The position numbers and the translations under genes are program-made. From positions 1 through 22,189 of the forward strand of contig CAAENU010000010.1 of the NCBI GenBank assembly GCA_900757415.1: 22,189 nt of DNA, in the 5' to 3' direction. The notes beneath the pieces were generated by a model that was given only the letters and a program-made list of their open reading frames with translations, was not told where the DNA came from and did not search any database. Position 1 is the first letter of the stretch. Every line of letters starts with the position of its first letter. This DNA is from an uncultured Oscillospiraceae bacterium (GTDB lineage Bacteria > Bacillota > Clostridia > Oscillospirales > Oscillospiraceae). Positions 13,947-21,294 of the stretch are shown piece by piece.

Positions 13947-16334
13947 CTGATCGCCGAAGAACGCCTTGACAATATCCGCGCTCTGCTTGGCGTCGTGGGC
14001 ATAGTAGTCCGCGCCGATCTTGCGGGCATATGCCTCCGTCAGCACTGCGCCGCCGGCCATGATCTTACACTCTGGCGCCGCCGCGTGCACCGCCGCAATG
14101 GTCTCCTCCATGCTCTTGAGCGTGGTGGTCATCAGGGCGGACAACCCCACCAGCCGGATGTGCCGCTCCAGTACCGTATTGACCACCGTTTCTACCGGGA
14201 CGTCCCGGCCCAGATCAATCACCTGATAGCCATAATTTTCCAAAATGACCCGCACGATGTTCTTTCCGATGTCGTGCACATCGCCCTTTACCGTGGCCAG
14301 TACCACGCAGCCCTTTTCCGCGGTGAGGGCATCTGCTTTGACCATGGCTGCCTTAATCTCGTCAAAGGCGCTCTGCGCCGCGCTGGCCGCCTGCAGCAGC
14401 TGGGGCAGAAACAGCGTGCCCGCCTCATAGGCGGCACCCACCGCGTCCAGCGCCGGGATCAGTACGCCGTCCACCACCGCCAGCGGCTGCTGGGTTTGCA
14501 GCAGTGTCCGGGCCGCAGCGGCAGCCTCGCCCCGCAGCCCCTGCTCCACGGCCTTCATCAGCTGCTCGCGGCTGTCGGCGCGGGGGGATGCCTTTTCGTG
14601 GGCCGCCATCCCCGTCTCACCGCTGAAATGGGCAATATAGGCGGTGCTGTGCCGGTCACGGCCTGACAGCACCTGATAGGCGCGGATGGCGTTCTGGCTC
14701 TCCTGCGCGGCAGGATTCATAATGGCAAGATCCAGTCCCGCATTCATGGCCAGCGTCAGAAAGGCGGCGTTCAGCACACCGCGGCCCGGCAGGCCGAAGC
14801 TGATGTTGGACACGCCCAACACAGTGCGCACGCCCAGCTCCTGCTTGCACATGGTCAGTGCCCGCAGCGTTTCCAGTACATCGTCCTGCTGGGCGCTGGC
14901 TGTCAGCGTTAGGCAGTCGATATAAATATCCTCCCGGGGGATCCCCGCCTCCAGCGCCGCGCTGACGATACGCCGGGCAATGGCCACGCGCTCCTCCGCC
15001 CGGGCGGGGATACCGGCGCCGTCCACCGTCAGGCCGATCACCGCCGCGCCGTATTTCCGGCACAGGGGCAGGATCCGCGCCAATGACGCGGGAGAACCGT
15101 TGACGGAGTTGACCAGCGGCTTGCCGTTATAGATCCGCAGTGCGTGCTCCAGCGCTTTTACATTGGTGGAATCCAGCAGCAGCGGCTGTCCCGTAACGCT
15201 CTGCACGGCCTTTACGGCCCGCTCCAGCATGGCAGGTTCGTCCACATCCGGCGCGCCCACATTCACGTCCAGCAGCGCCGCGCCCTCCTCGGCCTGGGCC
15301 ACGGCCTCCTCCATCAGATCGTCCATATTGTCCTGCCGCAGTGCCTGGGCGATCCGCGCCTTCCCGGTGGGATTGATCCGCTCACCCACCACGGTGATGC
15401 CGTCTACCGTTACGCAGGAGACCGGCGAGCACAGGCGCGACGGCAGGCCGTGGGCCTGCCGCCCCGGTATGCAGTCCCCGAATATCGCTGAGAGCTGCCG
15501 GATAAACTCCGGCGTTGTGCCGCAGCAGCCGCCAGCGGCAAACAGACCCAGCTCCCGGTATGGCGCCATCTGTGCGGCGTATTCCTGCGGCGTGATGTCA
15601 TAGCCGCTGCCATCCGCCCGGGGTAGTCCGGCATTGGGTTTGACGAATACCGGGAAATCACCCGGCAGCGCCGCCGCCAGCCGCCGCGCCATGGGCAGGA
15701 TTTCCCGGGGCCCCAGCGAGCAGTTGATGCCGATGGCGTCCGCGCCCAGTCCCCGGGCGGTAACGGCAAAGCTTTCCACCGTGCAGCCGGTAAAGGTGCG
15801 GCCGTCCGCTTCAAAGCTCATGCTGGCCAGCACCGGCAGCGTGCAGTTTTCTTTTGCCGCCAGCAGCGCCGCTTTCAGTTCATACAGGTCCGTAAATGTC
15901 TCAAGCATGACAAGATCGGCGCCGGCGGCAGCGCCGGCACGGACGATCCGGGCGAAGTCCGCCGCCGCATCGGCAAAGGACAGCGTGCCGATAGGCTCCA
16001 GCAGCTGGCCCAGCGGGCCGATGTCCAGTGTTGTCAGCGCGCCATAGGGCGCGCAGGCACGGCGGCAGCAGGCAATACCCGCCGTGATGATCTCCTCTGT
16101 GGTGTAGGCGCTGTCCGCCAGTTTGCGGGGCGATGCGCCAAAGGTGTTGGCGTTGACGATGCGGCTGCCTGCTGCGGCATATGCGGCGTGAATAGACCCG
16201 ACCAGATCGGGATCGGTCATATTCAGTTCCTCAGGCCGCGCTCCCAATTGCAGACCGGCGGCCTGCAGCATGGTGCCCATACCGCCGTCCAGCAGAATAG
16301 TATGTGCCTGCGTGAAAAGTTCAGTACTCTGCAC
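13944..16334 (-). CDS. metH: Cobalamin-dependent methionine synthase, short form without activation domain
   Basis: A 796-aa protein transferring methyl from methyltetrahydrofolate to homocysteine. Domains in order are a homocysteine-binding barrel (about 1-300) with zinc ligands Cys205 and Cys270/Cys271 in GGCCGT; a pterin-binding barrel (about 310-580) starting at VGERINPTG; a cap helix region (about 585-670); and a B12-binding domain with DVHDIG (685-690), whose His687 ligates cobalt. The C-terminal reactivation domain of E. coli MetH is absent and is encoded by the next gene upstream. I choose the GTG at 16334, preceded by GAGGG at eight bases. An ATG at 16379 would overlap the upstream gene by 59 bases and adds residues unlike the family. 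Confidence 0.93.
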   Translation of the reverse strand: MQSTELFTQAHTILLDGGMGTMLQAAGLQLGARPEELNMTDPDLVGSIHAAYAAAGSRIVNANTFGASPRKLADSAYTTEEIITAGIACCRRACAPYGALTTLDIGPLGQLLEPIGTLSFADAAADFARIVRAGAAAGADLVMLETFTDLYELKAALLAAKENCTLPVLASMSFEADGRTFTGCTVESFAVTARGLGADAIGINCSLGPREILPMARRLAAALPGDFPVFVKPNAGLPRADGSGYDITPQEYAAQMAPYRELGLFAAGGCCGTTPEFIRQLSAIFGDCIPGRQAHGLPSRLCSPVSCVTVDGITVVGERINPTGKARIAQALRQDNMDDLMEEAVAQAEEGAALLDVNVGAPDVDEPAMLERAVKAVQSVTGQPLLLDSTNVKALEHALRIYNGKPLVNSVNGSPASLARILPLCRKYGAAVIGLTVDGAGIPARAEERVAIARRIVSAALEAGIPREDIYIDCLTLTASAQQDDVLETLRALTMCKQELGVRTVLGVSNISFGLPGRGVLNAAFLTLAMNAGLDLAIMNPAAQESQNAIRAYQVLSGRDRHSTAYIAHFSGETGMAAHEKASPRADSREQLMKAVEQGLRGEAAAAARTLLQTQQPLAVVDGVLIPALDAVGAAYEAGTLFLPQLLQAASAAQSAFDEIKAAMVKADALTAEKGCVVLATVKGDVHDIGKNIVRVILENYGYQVIDLGRDVPVETVVNTVLERHIRLVGLSALMTTTLKSMEETIAAVHAAAPECKIMAGGAVLTEAYARKIGADYYAHDAKQSADIVKAFFGDQ

Positions 16335-17010
16335 AGGTTTTCCCTCGCTTTCGATAGTCGCAGCGGCCGCGAAGCGCACAGTGTCCGCAGCCTGCCAATT
16401 GTCCCATTACCGGGTGGTCGCTGATGCCCAGCAGCGCCGTCACGCTTTTGCGCGGCAGCAGCAGATCCGTCTGTGTCACGCACAGGCCGATCCGCCGCTG
16501 CGTATCCAGTGCTGAAGCCAGCAGTGGCTGAACCGTAATGGGCCAGTCGCCATATCCCGGAGAAAACCGGCCTGTCAGGTATGCTCCCTCCGCTGCCGCC
16601 TGCTGCCGCAGCGCCGTTTCGGCAGCCTCCGCGGCCTGCTCCGCCAGCGCGGAGGCCAGCGCATCCGTTGCCACGCCTGCGGCGATGTCGCCTATCCCGG
16701 CGCGACGGATGCAGCGGTCAGCCTCCGGGCCCAACGTCACCGCCAGAAGAATGGCGCTGCCGCAGCCTGCCAGATGACGGAAAATATCGCTGCCTGCCAG
16801 AAGTCCTGTCTCCGAAAGGATCTCCAGCGGCTCACACCGCCATACAGCCCGAATCCGTACCCCATCCAGCAGCGGCCGTGCGCAGCGCTCCAGCAGCGCC
16901 GTGGTGGCGGGATCGGGGTGGGTGCCTGCGCCGAAATACCGGGCGGCCTGCGCCAGATCGATCCGTTCCGGTATGGCTGCCGTCAGCGGCACCGTCACAC
17001 CTGTCAGCAC
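16321..17010 (-). CDS. Stand-alone methionine synthase activation-domain protein
   Basis: A 229-aa protein matching the B12-dependent methionine synthase activation domain. The SAM-binding block RFSPGYGDWP (148-157) fits the RxxPGY motif, and QRRIGLCVTQTDLLLPRKSV follows in the expected place. It should bind SAM and remethylate inactive cobalamin in the adjacent MetH. The C-terminus has four cysteines (208, 211, 217 and 226) in a CxxC-x5-C-x8-C pattern that could bind metal or an Fe-S cluster. The chosen GTG (17008-17010) has AAGGGGG eight bases upstream; a TTG 16 codons earlier is possible. It overlaps metH by 14 bases. Confidence 0.85.
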   Translation of the reverse strand: MLTGVTVPLTAAIPERIDLAQAARYFGAGTHPDPATTALLERCARPLLDGVRIRAVWRCEPLEILSETGLLAGSDIFRHLAGCGSAILLAVTLGPEADRCIRRAGIGDIAAGVATDALASALAEQAAEAAETALRQQAAAEGAYLTGRFSPGYGDWPITVQPLLASALDTQRRIGLCVTQTDLLLPRKSVTALLGISDHPVMGQLAGCGHCALRGRCDYRKRGKTCAEY

Positions 17011-17139
17011 ATGGAACGCCCCCTTTTCCGCCAATTTATTCCCAGTATACCGCAGCAATTCCCGTTAATCAATCCTGACAGAAAGAAAAATGAAGATTTT
17101 CGGCGCTTCACGGTTTTGGTGTCTGCGGCAGCGAGGAGG

Positions 17140-17486
17140 TCACGCGCGCAAGCGCGATCCCGCCGCACGGTATACCGCCTCTCCGATGGCGACGCCCAGC
17201 ACCGCACCGGCCAGAATGTCACGCCCTGACGGCGGTATTTTTTCGTGCAGAGCATTCCGCCTGCCGCCAGCAGCCAGATGGCGTCGCCGCTGCCCAGCAG
17301 CGTCAGCTTGGACATCAGCAGATCAAACAGGTTGCTCATAGAATAAATGTGGTCGGCAAACAGGCCCGCCAGCAGTGATATGCACAACCCCATGCCAATG
17401 ATCCAACCGGCGCCCAGCTTCAGAAGATAGACCAGCGCCGTTTTGCGGGCGATGTTGGAGCGCGCCAGCCGCTTTTTGATGGTCAT
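17140..17486 (-). pseudogene. Small membrane protein gene with apparent frameshift at an A6 run
   Basis: Reading from the ATG at 17486 (GGGGAGG seven bases upstream), about 80 residues look native: a basic start, a hydrophobic segment near 20-42 and a second near 70-78. After ACGAAAAAATAC (A6 run at about 17233-17238) this frame becomes rich in Arg, Cys and Trp and runs into the next gene. The -1 frame instead gives IPPSGRDILAGAVLGVAIGE, a third hydrophobic segment and a stop at 17140. One extra A would join them into a protein of roughly 115-120 residues. It may be a real mutation, a sequencing error or slippage. I do not recognise the family. It is the first gene behind the operon promoter. 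Confidence 0.6.
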
Positions 17487-17517
17487 GGCTGTCCCTCCCC
17501 GCGGTAAATGTGATGTG

Positions 17518-17547
17518 ATTATACCATAGATCGGGCGGAAGTGTTAA
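17518..17547 (-). promoter_or_regulatory. Strong sigma-A promoter of the methionine synthase operon
   Basis: On the minus strand, TTAACA (17542-17547), an 18-base spacer and TATAAT (17518-17523) form a near-consensus promoter with an extended TGG before the -10. Transcription should start near 17511, only about 25 bases before the first ATG, so there is no room for a SAM or cobalamin riboswitch in this leader. Confidence 0.8.
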
Positions 17548-17657
17548 ACGAAGATTAAACTGGAACACGAAAACCTGTTTATGCCGGCGATTATCCGCAT
17601 GTCGACCGCGGCTTTTCGCGGAGACTTGGCAGTCCGCAGCGCTTGCTGTGCCTGCGT

Positions 17658-17966
17658 TCAGCGGTATGTAACGGCTATCCAAGAGCATTTTTCCTGCAGA
17701 TCGCGGAATATTTCCCGCATCGGAGCGGCATACTCCCGCAGCTCCTGGGGCATGGCGGCAAAGCCTTCCACAATAATGTGCCTTTGCGCCGGCTGCAAAA
17801 ACATATCTGTCAAGCAATCCCACATGGCGTCCCAGTTTTCTCCGTAGTAGTCCGGAAACCCAAACGTCTTGCGGATACGCTGGTGTAATGTACCCAAGTC
17901 CTTGCAGCCTTCCAGATTCAGAAAAACGGGGTCAGTTGTAATGAGCGTATATGCACAGTGATCCAT
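17658..17966 (-). CDS. Barstar-like protein (ribonuclease inhibitor family)
   Basis: A 102-aa protein. The motif FGFPDYYGENWDAMWDCLTD (38-57) is the barstar family signature, whose acidic helix blocks the active site of barnase-type RNases. The length is near barstar (about 90). The start at 17966 follows GAGGA at about seven bases; the longer open frame upstream runs through the tRNA gene and is not coding. No barnase-like toxin gene lies beside it, so it is an orphan in this window. It may protect against a toxin encoded elsewhere or delivered by neighbours, or do something else. Confidence 0.88.
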   Translation of the reverse strand: MDHCAYTLITTDPVFLNLEGCKDLGTLHQRIRKTFGFPDYYGENWDAMWDCLTDMFLQPAQRHIIVEGFAAMPQELREYAAPMREIFRDLQEKCSWIAVTYR

Positions 17967-18021
17967 AACAGTGTCCTCATATAGAATATAGAGATTTTTC
18001 TGATTGCAGCAGAGCGCGCCG

Positions 18022-18054
18022 AAAAGAAAAGAAAAGACCGCCAATGGCGGCCTT
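18022..18054 (-). terminator. Intrinsic terminator after tRNA-Gly
   Basis: On the minus strand, AAGGCCGCC (18046-18054) pairs with GGCGGTCTT (18034-18042) around a three-base loop, followed by TTCTTTTCTTTTC. It begins just after the tRNA-Gly CCA end and separates the tRNA from the barstar-like gene. Confidence 0.88.
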
Positions 18055-18055
18055 T

Positions 18056-18129
18056 TGGAGCAGGATACGGGAGTCGAACCCGCCTCCTCGGCTTGGGAAG
18101 CCGATGTACTACCGATGTACGAATCCTGC
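18056..18129 (-). tRNA. tRNA-Gly (anticodon CCC)
   Basis: A 74-base tRNA. The acceptor arms are GCAGGAT (18123-18129) and ATCCTGC, with discriminator T and an encoded CCA at 18056-18058. The D-arm is GTAC/GTAC. The anticodon stem TCGGC/GCCGA encloses TTCCCAA with anticodon CCC. The T-arm contains TTCGACT. It decodes GGG codons. Confidence 0.95.
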
Positions 18130-18133
18130 AAGT

Positions 18134-18168
18134 GAAAGTATGATACCATACTTTCCCACCCAATGCAA
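18134..18168 (-). promoter_or_regulatory. tRNA-Gly promoter with overlapping palindrome
   Basis: On the minus strand, TTGCAT (18163-18168), a 17-base spacer and TATCAT (18140-18145) form a promoter ending shortly before the tRNA. A perfect nine-base inverted repeat GAAAGTATG/CATACTTTC with a four-base centre (18134-18155) covers the -10 box and start site. It may be a repressor site or simply part of the start region. Confidence 0.6.
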
Positions 18169-18208
18169 GGCGAAAATCGCCGCCATGCCAAAATTTCGGG
18201 ATAACCGC

Positions 18209-18237
18209 TTGACATTTTAAAAAGTTTTGACTACTAT
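18209..18237 (+). promoter_or_regulatory. Promoter of the methyltransferase operon
   Basis: A perfect TTGACA (18209-18214), a 17-base spacer and TACTAT (18232-18237, four of six) read into the methyltransferase genes. It starts about 40 bases from the divergent tRNA-Gly promoter. The leader would be about 200 bases long, long enough for control. Confidence 0.65.
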
Positions 18238-18304
18238 ATGACCGAATAAAGCGATACAGCGGATTTATTGGCGGGGCGCTTCTTCCTTGGAAAAACGCGC
18301 TGCA

Positions 18305-18355
18305 TCCGCAAAGAATGATTTGGATAAGCGGAAGGCCGCAGAAATGCGGTTTTTT
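18305..18355 (+). terminator. Possible transcription attenuator in the methyltransferase leader
   Basis: CCGCA (18336-18340), a GAAA tetraloop, TGCGG (18345-18349) and six T (18350-18355) form a compact terminator between the promoter and the first gene. An identical CCGCA at 18306-18310 could pair with TGCGG instead, and TCCGC (18305-18309) can pair with GCGGA (18328-18332), so an alternative fold exists. The trigger is unknown. Confidence 0.5.
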
Positions 18356-18366
18356 CAAGGTGCGTC

Positions 18367-18384
18367 GGTTAGCACATACTAACC
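18367..18384 (+). promoter_or_regulatory. Perfect inverted repeat GGTTAG-N6-CTAACC in the leader
   Basis: GGTTAG (18367-18372) and CTAACC (18379-18384) flank CACATA. TTAG-type half sites resemble operators of MarR/SlyA-class regulators, but no regulator gene is in the window. It could also be an RNA hairpin. It lies about 60 bases before the first methyltransferase start. Confidence 0.4.
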
Positions 18385-18444
18385 AATGCGAGAGGCGTAT
18401 ATCAACTGCTTTTATCCGATGCCGAAAACCTGGGGATGATCGTA

Positions 18445-19062
18445 ATGAAGGAACGCAAGAATTTTTGGGACAGGAATGCAAAGATCTATGACCGCTTTAT
18501 GCGCAAGGACAGGGCGGCGTATGCGCAGATGTACGAGTTGCTCCGCCCGATCGTGCGGCATAAAACCGTGCTGGAATTGGCCACCGGCACGGGACTGGTG
18601 GCCAAAAACATCGTAAATGCGGCAGATCACATTGAGGCGACGGATGCCTCCGAGGAAATGATCTGCCAGGCAAAGCGGGATAACCACTCCGCAAAGCTGC
18701 ACTTTTCGGCGCAGGATATGTTTCATCTGCCCTATGCCGACCGGTCCTTTGACGTGGTGATCGTGTCCAACGCGCTGCACATTGTGCCCCGGCCGGAGGA
18801 AGCGCTGCGGGAGATCGGACGTGTGCTGAAAGATGACGGTGTGCTGGCGGCGCCCACCTTTACCCACGCGGAAAACGGCCTCTACGGGAAAATCAGGGCA
18901 TTTGCCATGAAGCTGGTGGGTTTCCCGCTGCACAGCAGGTGGACAAGCGGCGGCTATCTGGCGTTTCTGAGGAAAAACGGCTGGATGGTGCACAAAAGCG
19001 TGGTGCTGAAAGCGTCCTTTCCGCTGACCTATGTGGAATGCCGAAAGGGAAAGGCGGTGTAA
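18445..19062 (+). CDS. Class I SAM-dependent methyltransferase (UbiE-like)
   Basis: A 205-aa protein from the ATG at 18445; GGGGA at 18432-18436 is properly spaced for it. An ATG three codons upstream has no ribosome binding site. The Rossmann SAM-binding motif is VLELATGTG (42-50), followed by an acidic residue in IEATDAS after the second strand and the usual FDVVIVSNALHIV block. The substrate is not predictable. It is the first gene of a tight operon, and the next starts one base after its stop. Full length for the family. Confidence 0.9.
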   Translation: MKERKNFWDRNAKIYDRFMRKDRAAYAQMYELLRPIVRHKTVLELATGTGLVAKNIVNAADHIEATDASEEMICQAKRDNHSAKLHFSAQDMFHLPYADRSFDVVIVSNALHIVPRPEEALREIGRVLKDDGVLAAPTFTHAENGLYGKIRAFAMKLVGFPLHSRWTSGGYLAFLRKNGWMVHKSVVLKASFPLTYVECRKGKAV

Positions 19063-19063
19063 T

Positions 19064-19852
19064 ATGGCGGAAAAGATAGTGCTCTCCGGTGTGCCGGAAA
19101 CCATGCTGCAAACGGTTTATGCCAGAGCAAAAGAGAGCCGGGGCCGCGGTGCGATCCGGGATAAAAAGGCCGAGGAGCTCATCGGCAGATTGGATTATGA
19201 CTTTTCTCTGGCCGACAGGGATGCTGCCATGCACAGCGGCGTCATTGCCCGCACCATCGTGCTGGACCGGCTGGTAAAGGAATGGCTGGCAAAGCACGCC
19301 GGGGGCATTGTTGTGAATATTGCCTGCGGGTTGGATACCCGCTGCTACCGGATGAGCGGCTACACCCACTGGTATAATCTGGATCTTCCGGAGACCATGG
19401 ACCTGCGGAAAAAGCTGTTGCCGGAGAGCGGTGCGGTTTCTCAGATCGCTATGTCCGCCATGGGTGACTGGGGCGGTGAAATCGCGGAACGGGGCATGGC
19501 GGCGCTGGTTGTGATCGAGGGATTGACCATGTACCTGACGGAAGCGGAAGTCCAGCGCATTTTTGCAGTGATCGCCGGTCGGTTTGACCGGGTGACCGTT
19601 CTTGTGGAAACGATGAATCCCATGGTCGTGAAGCATTTCAAGGAAAAATCCATTGCGGGCAGCCATGCGAAATTTATTTGGGGCGTCAAAAACGGCACGG
19701 AGCTTGCCGCGCGGCTGCCGGACTTCCGCCTGGCCGGGGAGCACAGCCTGACCGAGGGCATGGCGGCGTTCGTTCCCCTCTACCGACTGCTGAATGAACT
19801 GCCTGCGGTACGGAATATTTCTAATAAGATTATCGTTCTGGAAAAAATGTGA
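19064..19852 (+). CDS. LCM/TcmP-family O-methyltransferase
   Basis: A 262-aa protein from MAEKIVLSG; the open frame extends eleven codons upstream into the previous gene. Motifs of the leucine carboxyl methyltransferase/TcmP family are visible: LDYDFS (43-48), NIACGLDTR (85-93), WYNLDLPE (103-110) with Asp107 likely touching SAM, and later VIEGLTMYL. Bacterial members are carboxyl or phenolic O-methyltransferases, some in polyketide pathways. It is co-transcribed with three other methyltransferase genes. Confidence 0.9.
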   Translation: MAEKIVLSGVPETMLQTVYARAKESRGRGAIRDKKAEELIGRLDYDFSLADRDAAMHSGVIARTIVLDRLVKEWLAKHAGGIVVNIACGLDTRCYRMSGYTHWYNLDLPETMDLRKKLLPESGAVSQIAMSAMGDWGGEIAERGMAALVVIEGLTMYLTEAEVQRIFAVIAGRFDRVTVLVETMNPMVVKHFKEKSIAGSHAKFIWGVKNGTELAARLPDFRLAGEHSLTEGMAAFVPLYRLLNELPAVRNISNKIIVLEKM

Positions 19853-19864
19853 GGAGGCTTCGGT

Positions 19865-20224
19865 ATGTCCTTTTTTGATAATACGTGCAAGCCGACAGGA
19901 TTGGGTGGAAAGCTGATGGCCGCTATGATGAATCTTGGCCACCGGTCGTTGGCCGACTGGGGTTTGCGGTATCTGGCACTTGCCCCGGATGCCGGTGTTC
20001 TGGACTGCGGCTGCGGCGGAGGCGCAAACATCAAAAAGCTGCTGAAAAAGTGCCCCCGGGGCGTTGTTAAAGGGATTGACTACTCTGCCGTCAGTGTGGA
20101 AAAGGCACGAAAAGGGTATGACCATATGCAGTATCAGATCCGCGATCCACAAGGCTTTGCGCAGATGCTGGTTTCGCTCATGGAGCAAAGCCGCATGCCG
20201 GATTTGCCGTTTATCAGAAAGTGA
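19865..20224 (+). pseudogene. Truncated class I SAM methyltransferase, N-terminal half only
   Basis: A 119-aa product with GGAGG ahead of the ATG, so it is probably still translated. The first 85 residues are a normal methyltransferase beginning: MSFFDNTCKP, VLDCGCGGG (45-53), Asp72 in KGIDYS and SVEKAR (77-82). After that the sequence changes to YDHMQYQIRDPQGFA and ends at 119, lacking the rest of the Rossmann domain (about 100 residues). The new tail does not look like this family, so an in-frame deletion or fusion is likely. Catalysis is not expected. Confidence 0.65.
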
Positions 20225-20233
20225 GAGCCGACC

Positions 20234-21076
20234 ATGAAATACAGAATTGAAAAAAATACCGTGCAGGAAACGCTGATGATCCCGCTCTATGCCCGGAAAA
20301 TGTGCTCGGAGCTGTACCCGAACCTCTATCGGGATGAAGTGGCATGCCGTCTGGTAAATGAGATCGACTATGATTTTTCGGCGCTTGCGAAAAAGTCCCG
20401 CAGTCTCATGCAGCGGTTTGGCTTTCTGGAGGCAGCCATGCGGCAGCATGATCTGGCCTATGAGGTGGGGGACTACCTGAGGTCCCATCCCGATGCGGCG
20501 GTGGTCAATCTGGGTTGTGGGTTGGATGATACCGGGCGGCGCTGCGATAACGGCCGGTGCAAGATCTATAATCTGGATTTTCCCGATGTGATCGCGGTGC
20601 GCAACGAGCTGCTGGGCGCCGGCTGGCGGGAGGAAAACATCCCCTGCGATTTGAATGACTGCGCATGGTTCAGCCGGATCGATGCCTCAGGCGGCGCGGT
20701 CTTTTTTGCGGCGGGCGTATTTTACTACTTTCTGCGCCAGCAGGTCATGGCTTTGGTGCAGCGCATGGCAGAGGCCTTTCCGGGCGGAGTGCTTGTTTTT
20801 GACGCCGCCAACGAAAGGGCGGTGGGGTTGATGCTGAAAACATGGCTCAAGGATGCGCAGATCCGGGATGTGGGTGCGTATTTCGCCGTTTCGGATGCCG
20901 TGCGAGAGCTTTCCCCGTGGGGCCGCCATCTGCAGATTTCCAGCCGGGGTTACATGCTGGGTTACCATGATTTGCGGGATCCCTCCGTCAGTGGATTTTT
21001 CCGCTTCCTTGCCGGGGTGGGCGATGGGATGATGAAAATGCAGATCGTAAAGATCGGATTCGGAAGGCAAGTATGA
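20234..21076 (+). CDS. Second LCM/TcmP-family O-methyltransferase
   Basis: A 280-aa protein. It shares IDYDFS (45-50) and the motif pair NLGCGLDD (92-99) and YNLDFPD (112-118) with the first LCM-type gene of the operon, but the two are clearly diverged rather than a recent duplication. In the usual GLDT/SR motif, Arg is displaced (GLDDTGRR). The ribosome binding site is weak (GAGAG). It ends in an ATGA overlap with the following membrane protein gene. The substrate is unknown. Confidence 0.88.
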   Translation: MKYRIEKNTVQETLMIPLYARKMCSELYPNLYRDEVACRLVNEIDYDFSALAKKSRSLMQRFGFLEAAMRQHDLAYEVGDYLRSHPDAAVVNLGCGLDDTGRRCDNGRCKIYNLDFPDVIAVRNELLGAGWREENIPCDLNDCAWFSRIDASGGAVFFAAGVFYYFLRQQVMALVQRMAEAFPGGVLVFDAANERAVGLMLKTWLKDAQIRDVGAYFAVSDAVRELSPWGRHLQISSRGYMLGYHDLRDPSVSGFFRFLAGVGDGMMKMQIVKIGFGRQV

Positions 21077-21294
21077 AAATGAGCAGGGAAAAGCGGGCGC
21101 TGCTTGCCGGTATGATCGGGTGCCTGCTGTATGTGATCGGCGACTTTCTGTATGCGTGGACGGGCAAAGACCAGAGCACGGAAACCATCTGACTGATGAT
21201 CCGTGCTGCGTATCTCGATATGACCACATGGCGTATGGCGGCCAGCATTCTCTGCGGCGTTCTGGGCACGGTGCTTTACTATAGACCCCTGTGA
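21073..21294 (+). pseudogene. Broken membrane protein gene with in-frame TGA, truncated at its 3' end
   Basis: Starting at ATG 21073 in an ATGA overlap with the methyltransferase gene, the frame encodes a hydrophobic beginning (LLAGMIGCLLYVIGDFLYAW) and meets TGA at codon 40 (21190-21192). The same frame then continues sensibly with MIRAAYLDMTTWRMAAS and a second hydrophobic segment before stopping at 21294. TGG to TGA at codon 40 is the simplest explanation. The pattern recalls multi-pass DUF6796-like proteins, of which only the first two segments remain. The 3' end abuts another truncated gene. Confidence 0.65.

Noticed and set aside
17140..17486. Reading the small membrane protein as a PAP2 phosphatase
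   Set aside because: The DILAGAVLG segment resembles a PAP2 end, but the conserved acid phosphatase motifs in the middle are absent and the joined length is only about 120 residues.
17487..17517. A SAM or cobalamin riboswitch before the methionine synthase operon
   Set aside because: The strong promoter at 17518-17547 leaves only about 25 bases of leader, too short for either riboswitch.
18893..20488. A 531-codon minus-strand frame across the methyltransferase genes
   Set aside because: The plus-strand genes have clear SAM-binding motifs and tight operon spacing; the reverse frame has no family features.
21190..21192. In-frame TGA as selenocysteine or Trp recoding
   Set aside because: TGA is used as an ordinary stop throughout the window and no SECIS-like hairpin is evident directly after it; a nonsense mutation is simpler.
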